Assembly (NCBI RefSeq): GCF_023734115.1
Contig: NZ_AP025737.1
Location: 2,232,001-2,296,000 of the forward strand
Direction of reading: 5' to 3'
Source of the DNA: Herbiconiux sp. L3-i23
Lineage (GTDB): Bacteria > Actinomycetota > Actinomycetes > Actinomycetales > Microbacteriaceae
DNA length: 64,000 bases
Shown: positions 1-8,653 of the stretch, piece after piece
Position numbering within the stretch: the stretch's first letter is position 1
Layout: every line of letters starts with the position of its first letter
Program-made: the position numbers and the translations under genes
Notes under the pieces: model-generated
Databases searched by the model: none
What the model was told of the DNA's origin: nothing
What the model saw: the letters and a program-made list of their open reading frames with translations, nothing else

Positions 1-25
1 TGGTACTGGATGCTCAACGCTTTCG

Positions 26-502
26 CTACTCGCCCAGGTGCCGGCGGGTGGACATGGCCCGCTGGGCCTCGCGGTTGTCCTGCCGTTCGCGCAGCGCCTG
101 ACGCTTGTCGTAGTCGCGCTTGCCCTTGGCGATCGCGATCTCGACCTTCGCGCGGCCCTCGTTGAAGTAGATCTGCAGCGGGACGAGCGTGTAGCCGCCG
201 TCCTTGATGCGGTTGCTGATCTTGACGATCTGCTCCTTGTGCAGCAGCAGCTTCCGCTTGCGTCGGGTCGAGTGGTTGGTCCACGATCCCGATCCCCACT
301 CGGGGATGTAGACGGCGTCGAGCCATGCCTCGCCCGCGTCGATGAACGCGTAGCCGTCGACGAGCGACGCGCGCCCCTCTCGGAGGGACTTCACCTCGGT
401 GCCGGTCAGGACGAGGCCAGCCTCGTAGGTGTCCTCGATCGTGTAGTCGTGGCGCGCCTTGCGGTTCGTCGCGACGACCTTCTGCCCCTTCTCCTTGGGC
501 AT
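26..502 (-). CDS. smpB: SsrA (tmRNA)-binding protein SmpB
   Basis: This 158-residue protein partners tmRNA in trans-translation, which rescues ribosomes stalled on broken mRNAs. The sequence shows the family's basic N-terminus, the conserved block [16 protein letters not shown] at about residues 14-29, the signature [14 protein letters not shown] from residue 34, and a Lys/Arg-rich C-terminal tail (GKRDYDKR onwards) that is disordered until it enters the ribosome in known SmpB proteins. The length is normal for the family. The ATG is preceded on its strand by a GGAGG-like ribosome site. It lies downstream of ftsX on the same strand, separated by a long perfect inverted repeat. The tmRNA gene itself, often next to smpB, is not in the window. 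Confidence 0.97.
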   Translation of the reverse strand: MPKEKGQKVVATNRKARHDYTIEDTYEAGLVLTGTEVKSLREGRASLVDGYAFIDAGEAWLDAVYIPEWGSGSWTNHSTRRKRKLLLHKEQIVKISNRIKDGGYTLVPLQIYFNEGRAKVEIAIAKGKRDYDKRQALRERQDNREAQRAMSTRRHLGE

Positions 503-556
503 GGGCGCACCTCCTTCACTCGTAGACCGCGGCTAAGACAGCCCTCAAGCCTACTC

Positions 557-640
557 CACCCCGGCGAGCGCGGTGTGTTGCTCCGAGCGCTGGTGTTTAT
601 ACAGGCGCGCTCGCGTCAACACACCGCGCTCGCCGGGGTG
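557..640. terminator. 24-bp perfect inverted repeat between ftsX and smpB
   Basis: Bases 557-580 and 617-640 are exact reverse complements (24 pairs), separated by a 36-base loop region. Read on the minus strand it lies after the ftsX stop and before the smpB start, so it could terminate ftsEX transcripts. No T-run follows on either side. The length and perfection of the stem are unusual for a simple terminator. Confidence 0.6.
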
Positions 641-661
641 AGGGGTGTGGGGTGAGGAGGT

Positions 662-1576
662 CTAGACGCGGAGGTGGCGGCGGATCGAGATCTGGGCCGA
701 GACCGCGGCGAGCAGGACGCCCACCAGGATCAGGAGTGGGACCACCAGGAGGGCGTCGGACATCGTCACGTACGAGAAGCCCAGCTGCGTCGTCGCCAGG
801 TAGCCCTGCACGAAGAACTGCACGATCGCCACGACCACCCCGCCCGCGAGCAGGGCGCCGAGCAACGACGCGAAGGCGCCCTCGAGGATGAACGGGGTCT
901 GGATGAACCGGTTCGACGCCCCCACCAGCCGCATGATGCCGAGTTCGCGGCGGCGCGAGTACGCCGAGAGACGGATGGTCGTCGAGATCAGCAGGCCGGC
1001 GGCGACGAGCATGATCGAGGCGATGCCGATGGCGGTGATGCTCGCCACGTTCAGAACCGAGAAGATCTGATCGAGGAGGCGGCGCTGGTCGGTGACGCTG
1101 TCGACTCCCGCGAGCGCGCTGAGGCTCTCCTGCAGCACGTCGGCCTGCGACGGATCCTTGAGGTTCACCCAGTAGGCCTCGTTGAGCAGGTCGGGGGTGA
1201 CGTAATCGACGACCGCGTTGCCGGCGAACTGCTCCTGGAAGTTCGCGTAGGCGTCGTCCTGCGACTCGTAGTAGTACCGGTCGATGAGCGGCGCGAGCGT
1301 GGGCGAGTCGAGTTGGGCCTCGACGGCAGCGACCTGCTCGGGCGTCGCGGCACCGGCGGCGCACGCCTCGCTGCCGACGGTGCCGTTGCACATGTAGATC
1401 GCGACCTGCGCCTTGTCGTACCAGAAGGTCTTCATCTGGGTGATCTGCAGCTGCAGCAGGGCCGCGGCGCCGACGAAGGTGAGCGAGATGAAGGTCACCA
1501 GCACGACGGAGACGACCATCGACAGGTTGCGGCGCAGACCCTGCGAGACCTCGGACCAGATCAGGGCGAATCTCAT
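662..1576 (-). CDS. ftsX: Cell division ABC transporter permease FtsX
   Basis: FtsX is the membrane half of FtsEX, which couples ATP hydrolysis by FtsE to activation of peptidoglycan hydrolases outside the cell. The 304-residue product has the expected plan: a short cytoplasmic start, one membrane helix at about 18-42, an extracytoplasmic domain of about 135 residues containing a Cys pair ([10 protein letters not shown]), then three more membrane helices with the FtsX-type loop [15 protein letters not shown]. The ATG at 1576 overlaps the ftsE stop by four bases (ATGA), so the two are translationally coupled. The much longer open frame upstream of this ATG is antisense and shadow sequence and is not part of the gene. 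Confidence 0.95.
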   Translation of the reverse strand: MRFALIWSEVSQGLRRNLSMVVSVVLVTFISLTFVGAAALLQLQITQMKTFWYDKAQVAIYMCNGTVGSEACAAGAATPEQVAAVEAQLDSPTLAPLIDRYYYESQDDAYANFQEQFAGNAVVDYVTPDLLNEAYWVNLKDPSQADVLQESLSALAGVDSVTDQRRLLDQIFSVLNVASITAIGIASIMLVAAGLLISTTIRLSAYSRRRELGIMRLVGASNRFIQTPFILEGAFASLLGALLAGGVVVAIVQFFVQGYLATTQLGFSYVTMSDALLVVPLLILVGVLLAAVSAQISIRRHLRV

Positions 1577-2865
1577 GAGGTCGGTCCCACTTCCTGCGAG
1601 CCGGTCGATTCGGGAGCCGCGCCGGGGCGGCGCAGACCGAGGCGGACGGCGAGCGCCAACGGGTCGTCGTGATCGGGTGCCGCCTGCGCTGCAGCGGCCG
1701 GCGGCGCCGCTTGGGGCGCAGGAGCGGCGACCGACTCCGGCCTGGAGGCCGGGGTGAGGAGGTGGCGGAGCGGATCCTCGGCCGTTGGTGCGGGCGCCGA
1801 CGTCTGGGCGGCCGGGTGCGGCGCGGTCGGGGCCGGCTGCGGGGTGGGCGTCGTCTGCGGATGGACGGTGCTCGGAAGCGGAGCGGCTTCGACCGGAGCC
1901 GCGGGCGCACTCGGGGTCGCCGGCGCGAGCGGCGCCGCGGTCGCAATCGGAGCACCGAAACGCGGGATCGCCCCGGTGGTGGTGGGCACTGCGAGGGGCG
2001 CGGTCATGGGGTGCGCGTCGTAGTCGGGCAGGTCGGCGTACCGGTTGGGGGTTCCTTCGACGACCGTCCGCGGCGAGCTGGGCAGCTCGACGGGTCCCGC
2101 CTCTTCTGCGACCGCGGCCGCGAAGGCTGCCGCTCCGGTCACGACGGGCACCGATTGCGTCGCGGGACGTTGGACGGGAATCGAGGTCGTGTAGCCGCCC
2201 TCGACCTCGTCGCGGACGATGTTGCCGCCGACGAGCTCGATGACGCGTCGCTTCATCGAGTCGACGATGCCGACGTCGTGGGTGGCCATGACGACGGTCG
2301 TGCCGCCCGCGTTGATCAGTTCGAGAACCTGCATGATGCCGGCGCTGGTCGCGGGGTCGAGGTTTCCGGTCGGCTCGTCGGCGAGCAGGATGGCGGGCTT
2401 GTTGACCACGGCGCGGGCGATCGCGACGCGCTGCTGCTCGCCGCCCGACAGCTCGTGCGGCAGACGTTCGGCCTTGCCCGCGAGCCCCACCATCTGGAGC
2501 ACGTCGGGGACGGCCTCCTGGATGAAGCCGCGGGACTTGCCGATGACCTGCAGGGTGAATGCCACGTTCTAATAGACGGTGCGTCCCGGGAGCAGACGGA
2601 AGTCCTGGAACACCACGCCGAGCGACCGACGGAAGTAGGGGATCTTGCGGCTCGAGATGCTGCCGAGCCGCTGACCGAGTACGTGGATCTCGCCGGAGGA
2701 CGGCTTCTCCTCCTTGAGGACGAGCCGCAGGAAGCTGGACTTGCCGCTGCCCGAGGCGCCGACGAGGAAGACGAACTCTCCGGCCTTGATCTCGACGTCG
2801 ACGCCGTTCAGCGCCGGCTTCGAGTTGCCGGAGTACAGCTTGGTGACGCGATCGAAACGAATCAT
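1573..2865 (-). pseudogene. ftsE: Cell division ATPase FtsE, interrupted by an in-frame TAG codon
   Basis: FtsE is the ABC ATPase that works with FtsX at the septum. The first 98 codons (2569-2865) encode a normal start with Walker A GASGSGKSS and end in RTVY followed by TAG at 2571-2569. The same frame then continues with [10 protein letters not shown], the signature [14 protein letters not shown], Walker [10 protein letters not shown] and the H-loop ATHD. Family members have Glu where the TAG sits (TVYENVAF), so a single G-to-T change of GAG explains it. A GTG two codons later (2565) could restart translation, but that product would lack Walker A. After the ABC core comes a tail of about 200 Ala/Pro/Thr-rich residues. 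This may be a real mutation or a sequencing error; frame and codon content are otherwise intact. Confidence 0.9.
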
Positions 2866-2983
2866 GGCTGTTCGAGGGTATGCACGAGGTGACGACTACT
2901 CCGCAGCGACACCCGAAGTCGAAAGTTATGTATTCGACTTGAAGGTTGTCGCCAGCGGCCCGGAGGGGCTCTACGGTGAGCGC

Positions 2984-3544
2984 GTGGGATCGGTCCTGTT
3001 GGTGCGGCACGCCGAGGCGGATTGGGCGAGCGCCGATGCCGCAGGTCTGGCCGGCCCCGCTCGCGATCTCATCGGTCTCACTCGGGCAGGTGTCCAGCAG
3101 GCGCAGGCTCGGGCCGAGCAGCTCGTGGACCTCGGCGCAGAGCGGATCGTGTCCTCGCCCATGACGAGGGCTCTGCAGACGGCGTCGATCATCGCATCGC
3201 GGGTGGGGCTCACTCCCGTTGTGGAACACGACCTGCGCGAGTGGGGCCCCGTGGGTGACTCCGGCTGGGATCACGCAGCGATGCGCGCGGCCTGGGCGGA
3301 CCTCGAGCGCTCAGGCGGCGAGTGGCCGCAGGGCGACCGACGGGACTGGGAGCCGCTCAGCTCGGTCTTCACGCGCGTGACGGCGGTCCTGCACCGCCTC
3401 CAGGCGTCGGCGGGACGCACGGTCGTCGTCACTCACGGCGTGGTGATCGCGACGGTGACGGGCGTGGATCCCGGGCTCGGCGAGGCGGTCTCCTACCGGC
3501 GGATCGACGGCGTCGCCCATTCCGACCTGCGTCGGCATGCTTAG
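2984..3544 (+). CDS. Histidine phosphatase family protein
   Basis: The 186-residue product belongs to the phosphoglycerate-mutase-like histidine phosphatases. The phosphohistidine motif RHAE is at residues 8-11 (LLVRHAEADW), followed by SSPMTRALQTA around 57-67, an acid-bearing HDLREWG segment, and the second catalytic histidine in VVVTHGVV near residue 150. The substrate cannot be read from the sequence. The GTG at 2984 is chosen because the family begins only a few residues before the RH motif; the longer open frame upstream runs antisense through ftsE. It is divergent from ftsE, with about 120 bases between the start codons. Confidence 0.85.
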   Translation: MGSVLLVRHAEADWASADAAGLAGPARDLIGLTRAGVQQAQARAEQLVDLGAERIVSSPMTRALQTASIIASRVGLTPVVEHDLREWGPVGDSGWDHAAMRAAWADLERSGGEWPQGDRRDWEPLSSVFTRVTAVLHRLQASAGRTVVVTHGVVIATVTGVDPGLGEAVSYRRIDGVAHSDLRRHA

Positions 3545-3589
3545 GCCCGGAAGTCGGGTCATTTTGCGACGTGCCTGGCAGCCCTACGG

Positions 3590-3735
3590 GGTGTGGTGAC
3601 CTGAAGCCCTGGTCGCTGGGGAGGCCGCCCGCGGCCGTCGCGAAGCGAAGGACCGTGGCATCGCCGCACTGAGGCGACCTGCGACTCACGTCATTGCGCG
3701 ACGGGCCTGGCGGCCCTCCGGGGTGTCCGGAGGGT
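3590..3735. repeat. REP-like palindromic repeat cluster (family A)
   Basis: This non-coding gap carries GGCCG...CGGCC palindromic cores flanked by GTCGCTG and GCGACGGGCC-type arms. Similar units recur at 18776-19040, 50825-51045, 58903-59240 and 62445-62560. Here the units are divergent copies, one reading GGAGGCCGCCCGCGGCCGTC and another GCGACGGGCCTGGCGGCCCT. It separates the phosphatase gene from the 3' end of prfB. Confidence 0.7.
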
Positions 3736-3740
3736 GCCGG

Positions 3741-4862
3741 TCAGTCGACCGGCTTGGACTTGCGCCAGCGGATGCCCGCGTTGATGAAGCCGTCGAGGTC
3801 GCCGTCGAACACGTTCGAGGGGTTGTTGACCTCGTGCTCGGTGCGGAGGTCCTTCACCATCTGGTACGGCGCGAGGACGTAGGAGCGGATCTGGTCGCCC
3901 CAGCTCGCCGTGATGTTGCCTGCGAGTTCCTTCTTCTTCGCGTTCTCCTCTTCGCGCTTCAGCAGGAGCAGACGCGACTGCAGCACCCGCAGCGCGGCGG
4001 CGCGGTTCTGGATCTGGCTCTTCTCGTTCTGCATCGACACGACCGTGCCGGTGGGGATGTGGGTGATGCGCACCGCCGAGTCGGTCGTGTTGACCGATTG
4101 GCCGCCGGGGCCCGACGAGCGGAAGACGTCGACGCGGATGTCGTTCTCGGGGATCTCGATCTCGTCGGTCTCCTCCATCAGCGGGATCACCTCGACGGCC
4201 GCGAAGCTCGTCTGGCGCTTGCCCGCCGCGCCGAACGGCGACATGCGGACGAGACGGTGCGTGCCGGCCTCGACGGAGAGGTTGCCGAACGCGTACGGGG
4301 CGTCGACCTCGAAGGTCGCCGACTTGATGCCCGCTTCTTCGGCATAGGAGGTGTCCATGACGGTCACCGGATACTTGTGCTGCTCGGCCCAGCGCAGATA
4401 CATGCGCAGGAGCATCTCGGCGAAGTCGGCGGCGTCCACTCCGCCCGCTCCGGCGCGGATCGTGATGACCGCGGGGCGCGGGTCGTACTCGCCGTTCAGC
4501 AGGGTCTGGACCTCGAGCTCGCCCATCAGCTTCTGCAGGCTCGCGAGCTCCGCTTCGGCCTCGACGGCCGTTTCGGCGGCGAGCGCGTCGTCGTCCTCTT
4601 CGCTGACCATCTCGAGCAGCACCTCGAGGTCGTCGAGGCGCTGCTCGATCGAGTTCAGTTTCGCCAGCTGCGCCTGCGCGTGGCTGAGGCTGCTGGTGAC
4701 CTTCTGCGCGGCAGCCGGGTCGTCCCACAGGTCGGGAGCGCCCGCCTGCTCCGAGAGCTCGACGACCCGGGCGCGGAGGGCGTCGACGTCGACGACCGCG
4801 CGGATGTCACCGAAAGTGGATCGCAGCTCGGCGATCTGCTGCGAGAAGTCCAATTCAGCCAT
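3741..4862 (-). CDS. prfB: Peptide chain release factor 2
   Basis: RF2 ends translation at UGA and UAA codons. The 373-residue protein has the class I release-factor architecture: an N-terminal helical domain, then the stop-codon recognition tripeptide SPF (in [16 protein letters not shown]), which is RF2-specific, and the catalytic GGQ loop in [17 protein letters not shown] around residue 245. The reading frame is continuous from the ATG, so the programmed +1 frameshift found in many prfB genes is absent. A TAGTCT element nine bases before the ATG is a candidate -10 box, giving a very short leader. It is divergent from the MFS gene at 5049. Confidence 0.97.
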   Translation of the reverse strand: MAELDFSQQIAELRSTFGDIRAVVDVDALRARVVELSEQAGAPDLWDDPAAAQKVTSSLSHAQAQLAKLNSIEQRLDDLEVLLEMVSEEDDDALAAETAVEAEAELASLQKLMGELEVQTLLNGEYDPRPAVITIRAGAGGVDAADFAEMLLRMYLRWAEQHKYPVTVMDTSYAEEAGIKSATFEVDAPYAFGNLSVEAGTHRLVRMSPFGAAGKRQTSFAAVEVIPLMEETDEIEIPENDIRVDVFRSSGPGGQSVNTTDSAVRITHIPTGTVVSMQNEKSQIQNRAAALRVLQSRLLLLKREEENAKKKELAGNITASWGDQIRSYVLAPYQMVKDLRTEHEVNNPSNVFDGDLDGFINAGIRWRKSKPVD

Positions 4863-4924
4863 AACCCGCCAAGACTACCGGCCCGCTCACTCCCCGACCT
4901 GACCGCTTTCCCCGGCCGTGCGAA

Positions 4925-5004
4925 CCGGATCAAGGAGAACTCGACCTTCAGTCACGCGTTCATGCGGATCCGAGCCGTTTCCGGACGCGTTCTCCTTGAT
5001 TCGG
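4925..5004. promoter_or_regulatory. Inverted repeat between divergent prfB and MFS genes
   Basis: CCGGATCAAGGAGAAC at 4925-4940 and GTTCTCCTTGATTCGG at 4989-5004 are reverse complements with one mismatch in 16, separated by 48 bases. Being between two divergent promoters, it could be a pair of regulator half-sites or a hairpin in the 5' leader of the MFS transcript. No adjacent regulator gene is present. The core resembles the GGATCAGGAG motif of the array at 46285-46574. Confidence 0.5.
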
Positions 5005-5048
5005 TCAGTGCCGAGCTCGTCGAGCGCGGACGTAGGGTGGACAACGTC

Positions 5049-6302
5049 ATGACGAATGGAACGACCGCCTTCCGCTGGCGTTCCATCGCCCTCCCCGCCC
5101 TGCTGCCGACGCTGCTGTTCTCGATCGGCGAGGGCGCACTGCTGCCGATCATCCCCGCGCTGGCCTCCGATCTCGGCGCCACCCTCGCGGTCGCCGGATT
5201 CATCGCGGCGATGCTGACTCTCGGCGAGCTGTTCGGCGACATCCCGAGCGGCTGGATCGTCGCCAAGATCGGCGAGCGCACCGCGATGCTGTACGCCACG
5301 GGCGTCGCCATCGCCGGACTGATTACCAGCGCATTCGCGCCGAACCCGGTCGTCCTGGCGGTCGGAATCCTGCTCATCGGACTCGCGAGCGCCGTGTTCG
5401 CGCTCGCCCGCCACGCGTTCATGACGAGTTTCGTGCCTCTGTCCCATCGCGCCCGCGCCCTGTCCACACTCGGCGGCACGCACCGACTCGGACTGCTGAT
5501 CGGTCCGTTCCTCAGCGTCGCCGCGCTGGCGGCGACCGACTCGAACGCGGCGCCGCTCTGGGTCTTCGTCGTCGCGTGCGGAGTGACCGCGCTCACCCTT
5601 CTGCTGCTCCCCGACCCCGAGTCGCTCTTCGGCGCCGCGGTGCGAGCGCGCGAGGCGGGCAGGAAGCAGCTCGATGAAGGCGAGCAGCTGATCCGCGATG
5701 AGTCCGTCGGACTGTTCGGCACCCTTTCCCGCCATCGCGCCCTGCTGCTGCGGCTGGGGACGGGCTCGGCGATCATCTCCGCGTTGCGCGCGAGCCGTCA
5801 GGTGATCCTGCCGCTGTGGGGTGTGAGCCTCGGGCTCGACGAGGCGCACACCGCGACGATCATCGGCGTCGCCGCCGCCATCGATTTCGCGCTCTTCTAC
5901 ACCGGCGGTCAGATCATGGACCGCTTCGGGCGCCTCTTCACCGCGGTGCCGTCGGTGCTCGGACTCGCGGTCGGGCTGATCGGACTGGCGCTCACCCACG
6001 ACCTGCCCGCCAGCGAGACATGGTTCGTGGTCTTCGCCGTCTTCCTCTCGATCGCCAACGGCATCGGCTCGGGGATCCTGATGACACTCGGCGCCGACCT
6101 CGCCCCGCCGTCGAACCCGGCACCGTTCCTCGGCGCGTGGCGATTCTGCAACGACGCGGGCGGCGCCGTCGCCCCGCTGCTTCTCGCCGGCGTCACCGCG
6201 GCGCTGTCGTTGCCCGTCGCCGTCGCCGCAGTCGGCGCCCTCGGCTTCGTCGGCGCAGGAGCCCTGCTGCGCTACGTGCCCCGCTACTCCTCCCACCGCT
6301 GA
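5049..6302 (+). CDS. MFS transporter
   Basis: The 417-residue product is a 12-helix major facilitator. It has the motif-A region between helices 2 and 3 (GDIPSGWIVAKIGERTA) and a longer charged central loop (EAGRKQLDEGEQLI) between helices 6 and 7, as in drug-efflux-type MFS proteins. The substrate is unknown. The ATG at 5049 starts MTNGTTAFRWRSIALP, directly before helix 1; open frame further upstream is antisense to prfB. A TAGGGT sequence at 5033-5038 is a candidate -10. It is alone on its strand, with the next gene only 32 bases downstream. Confidence 0.88.
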   Translation: MTNGTTAFRWRSIALPALLPTLLFSIGEGALLPIIPALASDLGATLAVAGFIAAMLTLGELFGDIPSGWIVAKIGERTAMLYATGVAIAGLITSAFAPNPVVLAVGILLIGLASAVFALARHAFMTSFVPLSHRARALSTLGGTHRLGLLIGPFLSVAALAATDSNAAPLWVFVVACGVTALTLLLLPDPESLFGAAVRAREAGRKQLDEGEQLIRDESVGLFGTLSRHRALLLRLGTGSAIISALRASRQVILPLWGVSLGLDEAHTATIIGVAAAIDFALFYTGGQIMDRFGRLFTAVPSVLGLAVGLIGLALTHDLPASETWFVVFAVFLSIANGIGSGILMTLGADLAPPSNPAPFLGAWRFCNDAGGAVAPLLLAGVTAALSLPVAVAAVGALGFVGAGALLRYVPRYSSHR

Positions 6303-6334
6303 ACCACAGGGCCACGCTCCCCTAGGCTCGGGCC

Positions 6335-6724
6335 GTGATGCAACAGCTCTTCGCGCTCGCCTTCTGCCTCGTGCTGCTCGCGTTGGCCGTCTTCCAGGTG
6401 GCGCTGATCGCCGGCGCGCCGCTGGGGCATCTCGCCTGGGGCGGGCGCGACCGGGTGCTGCCTCGAGGCAAGCGCATCGGCAGCGTCATCTCAGTGGTGC
6501 TCTACGTGCTCTTCGGCCTCGTCGCCCTCGAACGCGCCGAGATCACGGGACTCGTGCCCGACTCGTTCGACGGTGCCCTCTTCATCGCGATGTGGGTGAT
6601 CGCCGGCTACCTCGCGGTGGGCATCCTGCTGAACGCGGCATCGCGGAGCAAGCAGGAACGCGCCGTCATGACCCTGACCGCGCTCGTGCTCGCCATCCTC
6701 GCCGCGCTCGTCGCCCTCGGCTGA
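6335..6724 (+). CDS. Small four-helix membrane protein
   Basis: The 129-residue product has four hydrophobic segments: about 5-27, 47-66, 78-98 and 108-128, joined by short loops including the charged GGRDRVLPRGKR. I do not recognise a characterised family. A TAGGCT box at 6323-6328 lies six bases before the GTG, so translation is probably leaderless from GTG 6335 or the ATG that follows it. It sits between an MFS exporter and a flavin-dependent oxidoreductase, and the context does not reveal its role. Confidence 0.75.
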   Translation: MMQQLFALAFCLVLLALAVFQVALIAGAPLGHLAWGGRDRVLPRGKRIGSVISVVLYVLFGLVALERAEITGLVPDSFDGALFIAMWVIAGYLAVGILLNAASRSKQERAVMTLTALVLAILAALVALG

Positions 6725-6840
6725 GCCGTCCGGCTTCGGGGGCTGCGGGCGCAACGGAGGCTGTGCTTTCCGGAATTACTGCTGCCATGCTCTGGTTACG
6801 ACAGCAACAACATGCAGGCGCATAGAGATCGGATCTCGTC

Positions 6841-7869
6841 ATGACGGCACACCAGTTCGGGCTCGACACCTTCGGCGACGCGACCAACCACGACGACGGC
6901 ACCCCGAAGCCGCTGGCTCAGGTCATCCGCGACGTGGTCGAAGAAGGAGTCCTCGCCGATCAGGTCGGAGTCGACGCGTTCGGCGTCGGCGAGCACCACC
7001 GCGAGGACTTCGCCGTCTCGGCGCCCGACGTGGTGCTCACCGCCATCGCCGCCCGAACCGAGAAGATCCTCATCGGCTCCGCGGTCACGGTGCTGAGCTC
7101 CGACGACCCGATCCGCGTCTACCAGCGCTTCTCGACCCTCGACGCAGTCTCCAACGGCCGCGCCGAGGTCACGCTCGGCCGCGGATCGTTCACCGAGTCG
7201 TTCCCGCTATTCGGCTACTCGCTCTCGCAGTACGAGGAGCTCTTCAGCGAGAAGCTCGACCTCTTCGCCGCCCTGCTGCGCGAGGAGCCCGTCACCTGGG
7301 AGGGCGGCTTCCGCGCGCCGCTCGCCGACCAGCGGGTCTACCCGCCCACCGAGTCCGGCCGCCTGAAGACCTGGATCGGCGTCGGCGGCAGCCCCGAGTC
7401 CGTCGTCCGCGCCGCGCAGTACGGGTTCCCGCTGCTGCTCGCGATCATCGGTGGCGACCCGAAGCGCTTCGCCCCCTACGTCGACCTCTATTATCGTGCG
7501 CTCGACCAGCTCGGGGCCAAGGCGCTGCCGATCGGCGTGCACTCCCCCGGTTTCGTCGCGGAGACCGACGGCGAGGCGGTGCGCCGCTTCCTGCCCGGGT
7601 TCAAGGCGAACCGCGACCGGATCGGCGCCGAGCGCGGCTGGCCGCCGATGAGCGTCAACGAGTTCCAGCAGGAGCGTGCCCACGGCTCGCTCTACGTCGG
7701 CTCACCCGAGACCGTGGCGCGGAAGATCGCCGACACCGTGAAGGCGCTCGGCGTCGACCGCTTCGACCTCAAGTACAGCGCGGGCACCCTTCCGCACGCC
7801 CACGCGATGGAGTCGATCGAGCTCTACGGCACCAAGGTCATCCCCATGGTGAGGGACATGCTCGCCTGA
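6841..7869 (+). CDS. LLM-class flavin-dependent oxidoreductase
   Basis: This 342-residue enzyme belongs to the luciferase-like monooxygenase superfamily, which uses reduced flavin (FMN or F420) in a TIM barrel. Diagnostic stretches are DAFGVGEHHREDF near residue 50, the SAVTVLSSDDPIRVYQ segment near 80 and the flavin-phosphate region GRAEVTLGRGSF near 105. The closest recognisable group is the alkanal-monooxygenase-like oxidoreductases of unknown substrate. The length is typical. It is followed by convergent surE, and no flavin reductase lies beside it (a candidate reductase is at 51.6 kb, next to a different LLM enzyme). Confidence 0.88.
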   Translation: MTAHQFGLDTFGDATNHDDGTPKPLAQVIRDVVEEGVLADQVGVDAFGVGEHHREDFAVSAPDVVLTAIAARTEKILIGSAVTVLSSDDPIRVYQRFSTLDAVSNGRAEVTLGRGSFTESFPLFGYSLSQYEELFSEKLDLFAALLREEPVTWEGGFRAPLADQRVYPPTESGRLKTWIGVGGSPESVVRAAQYGFPLLLAIIGGDPKRFAPYVDLYYRALDQLGAKALPIGVHSPGFVAETDGEAVRRFLPGFKANRDRIGAERGWPPMSVNEFQQERAHGSLYVGSPETVARKIADTVKALGVDRFDLKYSAGTLPHAHAMESIELYGTKVIPMVRDMLA

Positions 7870-7909
7870 CGCGTCGCTCGGTTTTCGCGGCGAGCCGACG
7901 ATCCGGAGG

Positions 7910-8653
7910 TCACTCCCGCTGACGCAGAGGTGTCCACCCCACAGAGGTGATGCTCGTGAGAGTCGCGTAGCCCGCGCGGAGAAGAGCCGTGTCGCTCTCC
8001 GGGTCGACCGACTCGCCCGGATCGGCGACGGCCAGCCGGAGGTCGCCCTCGAAGGGTTCGGTGATCGTCGTCTGCACGATGCCGAACTCCGACAGGTGCG
8101 CCTCACGCAGCTCGGGCACGCGCGCGAGGTTGGGGACGTTGAGGTTGACGACGGCGCCGACCTGCTGCGCCAGTACGACCGGGACGACCTGCTCGACCAG
8201 CGCCGCCGCGGTCTCCCAGTGCAGTTCATCGGGGTCGATCCCGACGTCCAGGGATACGGCGAGCCCCCGCGCGTCGTTCACTCCCGCGGTGAGCGCCGCG
8301 CCGACCGTGCCCGAATGCAGGATCGCCCGCCCGGCGTTCGCTCCCCGGTTGATGCCCGACAGCACGAGCTCCGGCGTCGTCGTGAACGCCCCGTGGGCGG
8401 CGAGGAGGGCGATGAGCGCGGGCGCGGCCTCGACGGCGTAGCAGCGGGAGTCGGGGAGCCCGTCGATCGCACGTTCTTCGAAGTGGATGCGGCCGTCGTC
8501 GTGCTGCGCCATGATCGACGCGCTGCTGCCGCTCGACTGCGAAGCCGGAGCGGCCACGATGACCTCCAGCCCGGATCGCACCGCCGCCTGCGCGAGGGCG
8601 ACGAGGCCGGGCGAGTCGATGCCGTCGTCGTTGGTGATCAGCGCCGTCGTCAT
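7910..8653 (-). CDS. surE: 5'/3'-nucleotidase SurE
   Basis: SurE is a metal-dependent phosphatase that removes phosphate from nucleoside monophosphates. The 247-residue product begins with the metal-binding signature NDDGIDSPG at residues 8-16, followed by APASQSSGSSAS around 36-47 and the third conserved element SGINRGANAG near residue 100. The ATG overlaps the stop of the upstream kinase gene by four bases (ATGA), so the two are probably cotranslated. The C-terminal part is less conserved, as usual for the family. Confidence 0.93.
   Translation of the reverse strand: MTTALITNDDGIDSPGLVALAQAAVRSGLEVIVAAPASQSSGSSASIMAQHDDGRIHFEERAIDGLPDSRCYAVEAAPALIALLAAHGAFTTTPELVLSGINRGANAGRAILHSGTVGAALTAGVNDARGLAVSLDVGIDPDELHWETAAALVEQVVPVVLAQQVGAVVNLNVPNLARVPELREAHLSEFGIVQTTITEPFEGDLRLAVADPGESVDPESDTALLRAGYATLTSITSVGWTPLRQRE

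Noticed and set aside
720-730. Single GGATCAGGAG match within ftsX (and another at about 26201 at the murI end)
   Set aside because: These lack the flanking GTRCAC and fit coding or stop-codon context, so they are probably chance 10-base matches.
2569-2571. Pyrrolysine or general amber recoding as explanation for TAG in ftsE
   Set aside because: Other genes in the window end normally at TAG (for example ftsX, smpB and the small gene before murI), and no recoding machinery is seen.
1577-3274. Long N-terminal extension of FtsX in the 662-3274 frame
   Set aside because: The extra sequence is an out-of-frame read of ftsE; FtsX proper begins at the ATG overlapping the ftsE stop.
3741-4862. Programmed +1 frameshift in prfB
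   Set aside because: The frame is continuous from ATG 4862 and no early in-frame TGA exists.
4887-6296. 469-codon open frame on the minus strand opposite the MFS gene
   Set aside because: Its translation is low-complexity Arg/Gly/Asp/Glu-rich with no domain, the usual antisense shadow of a GC-rich membrane protein gene.
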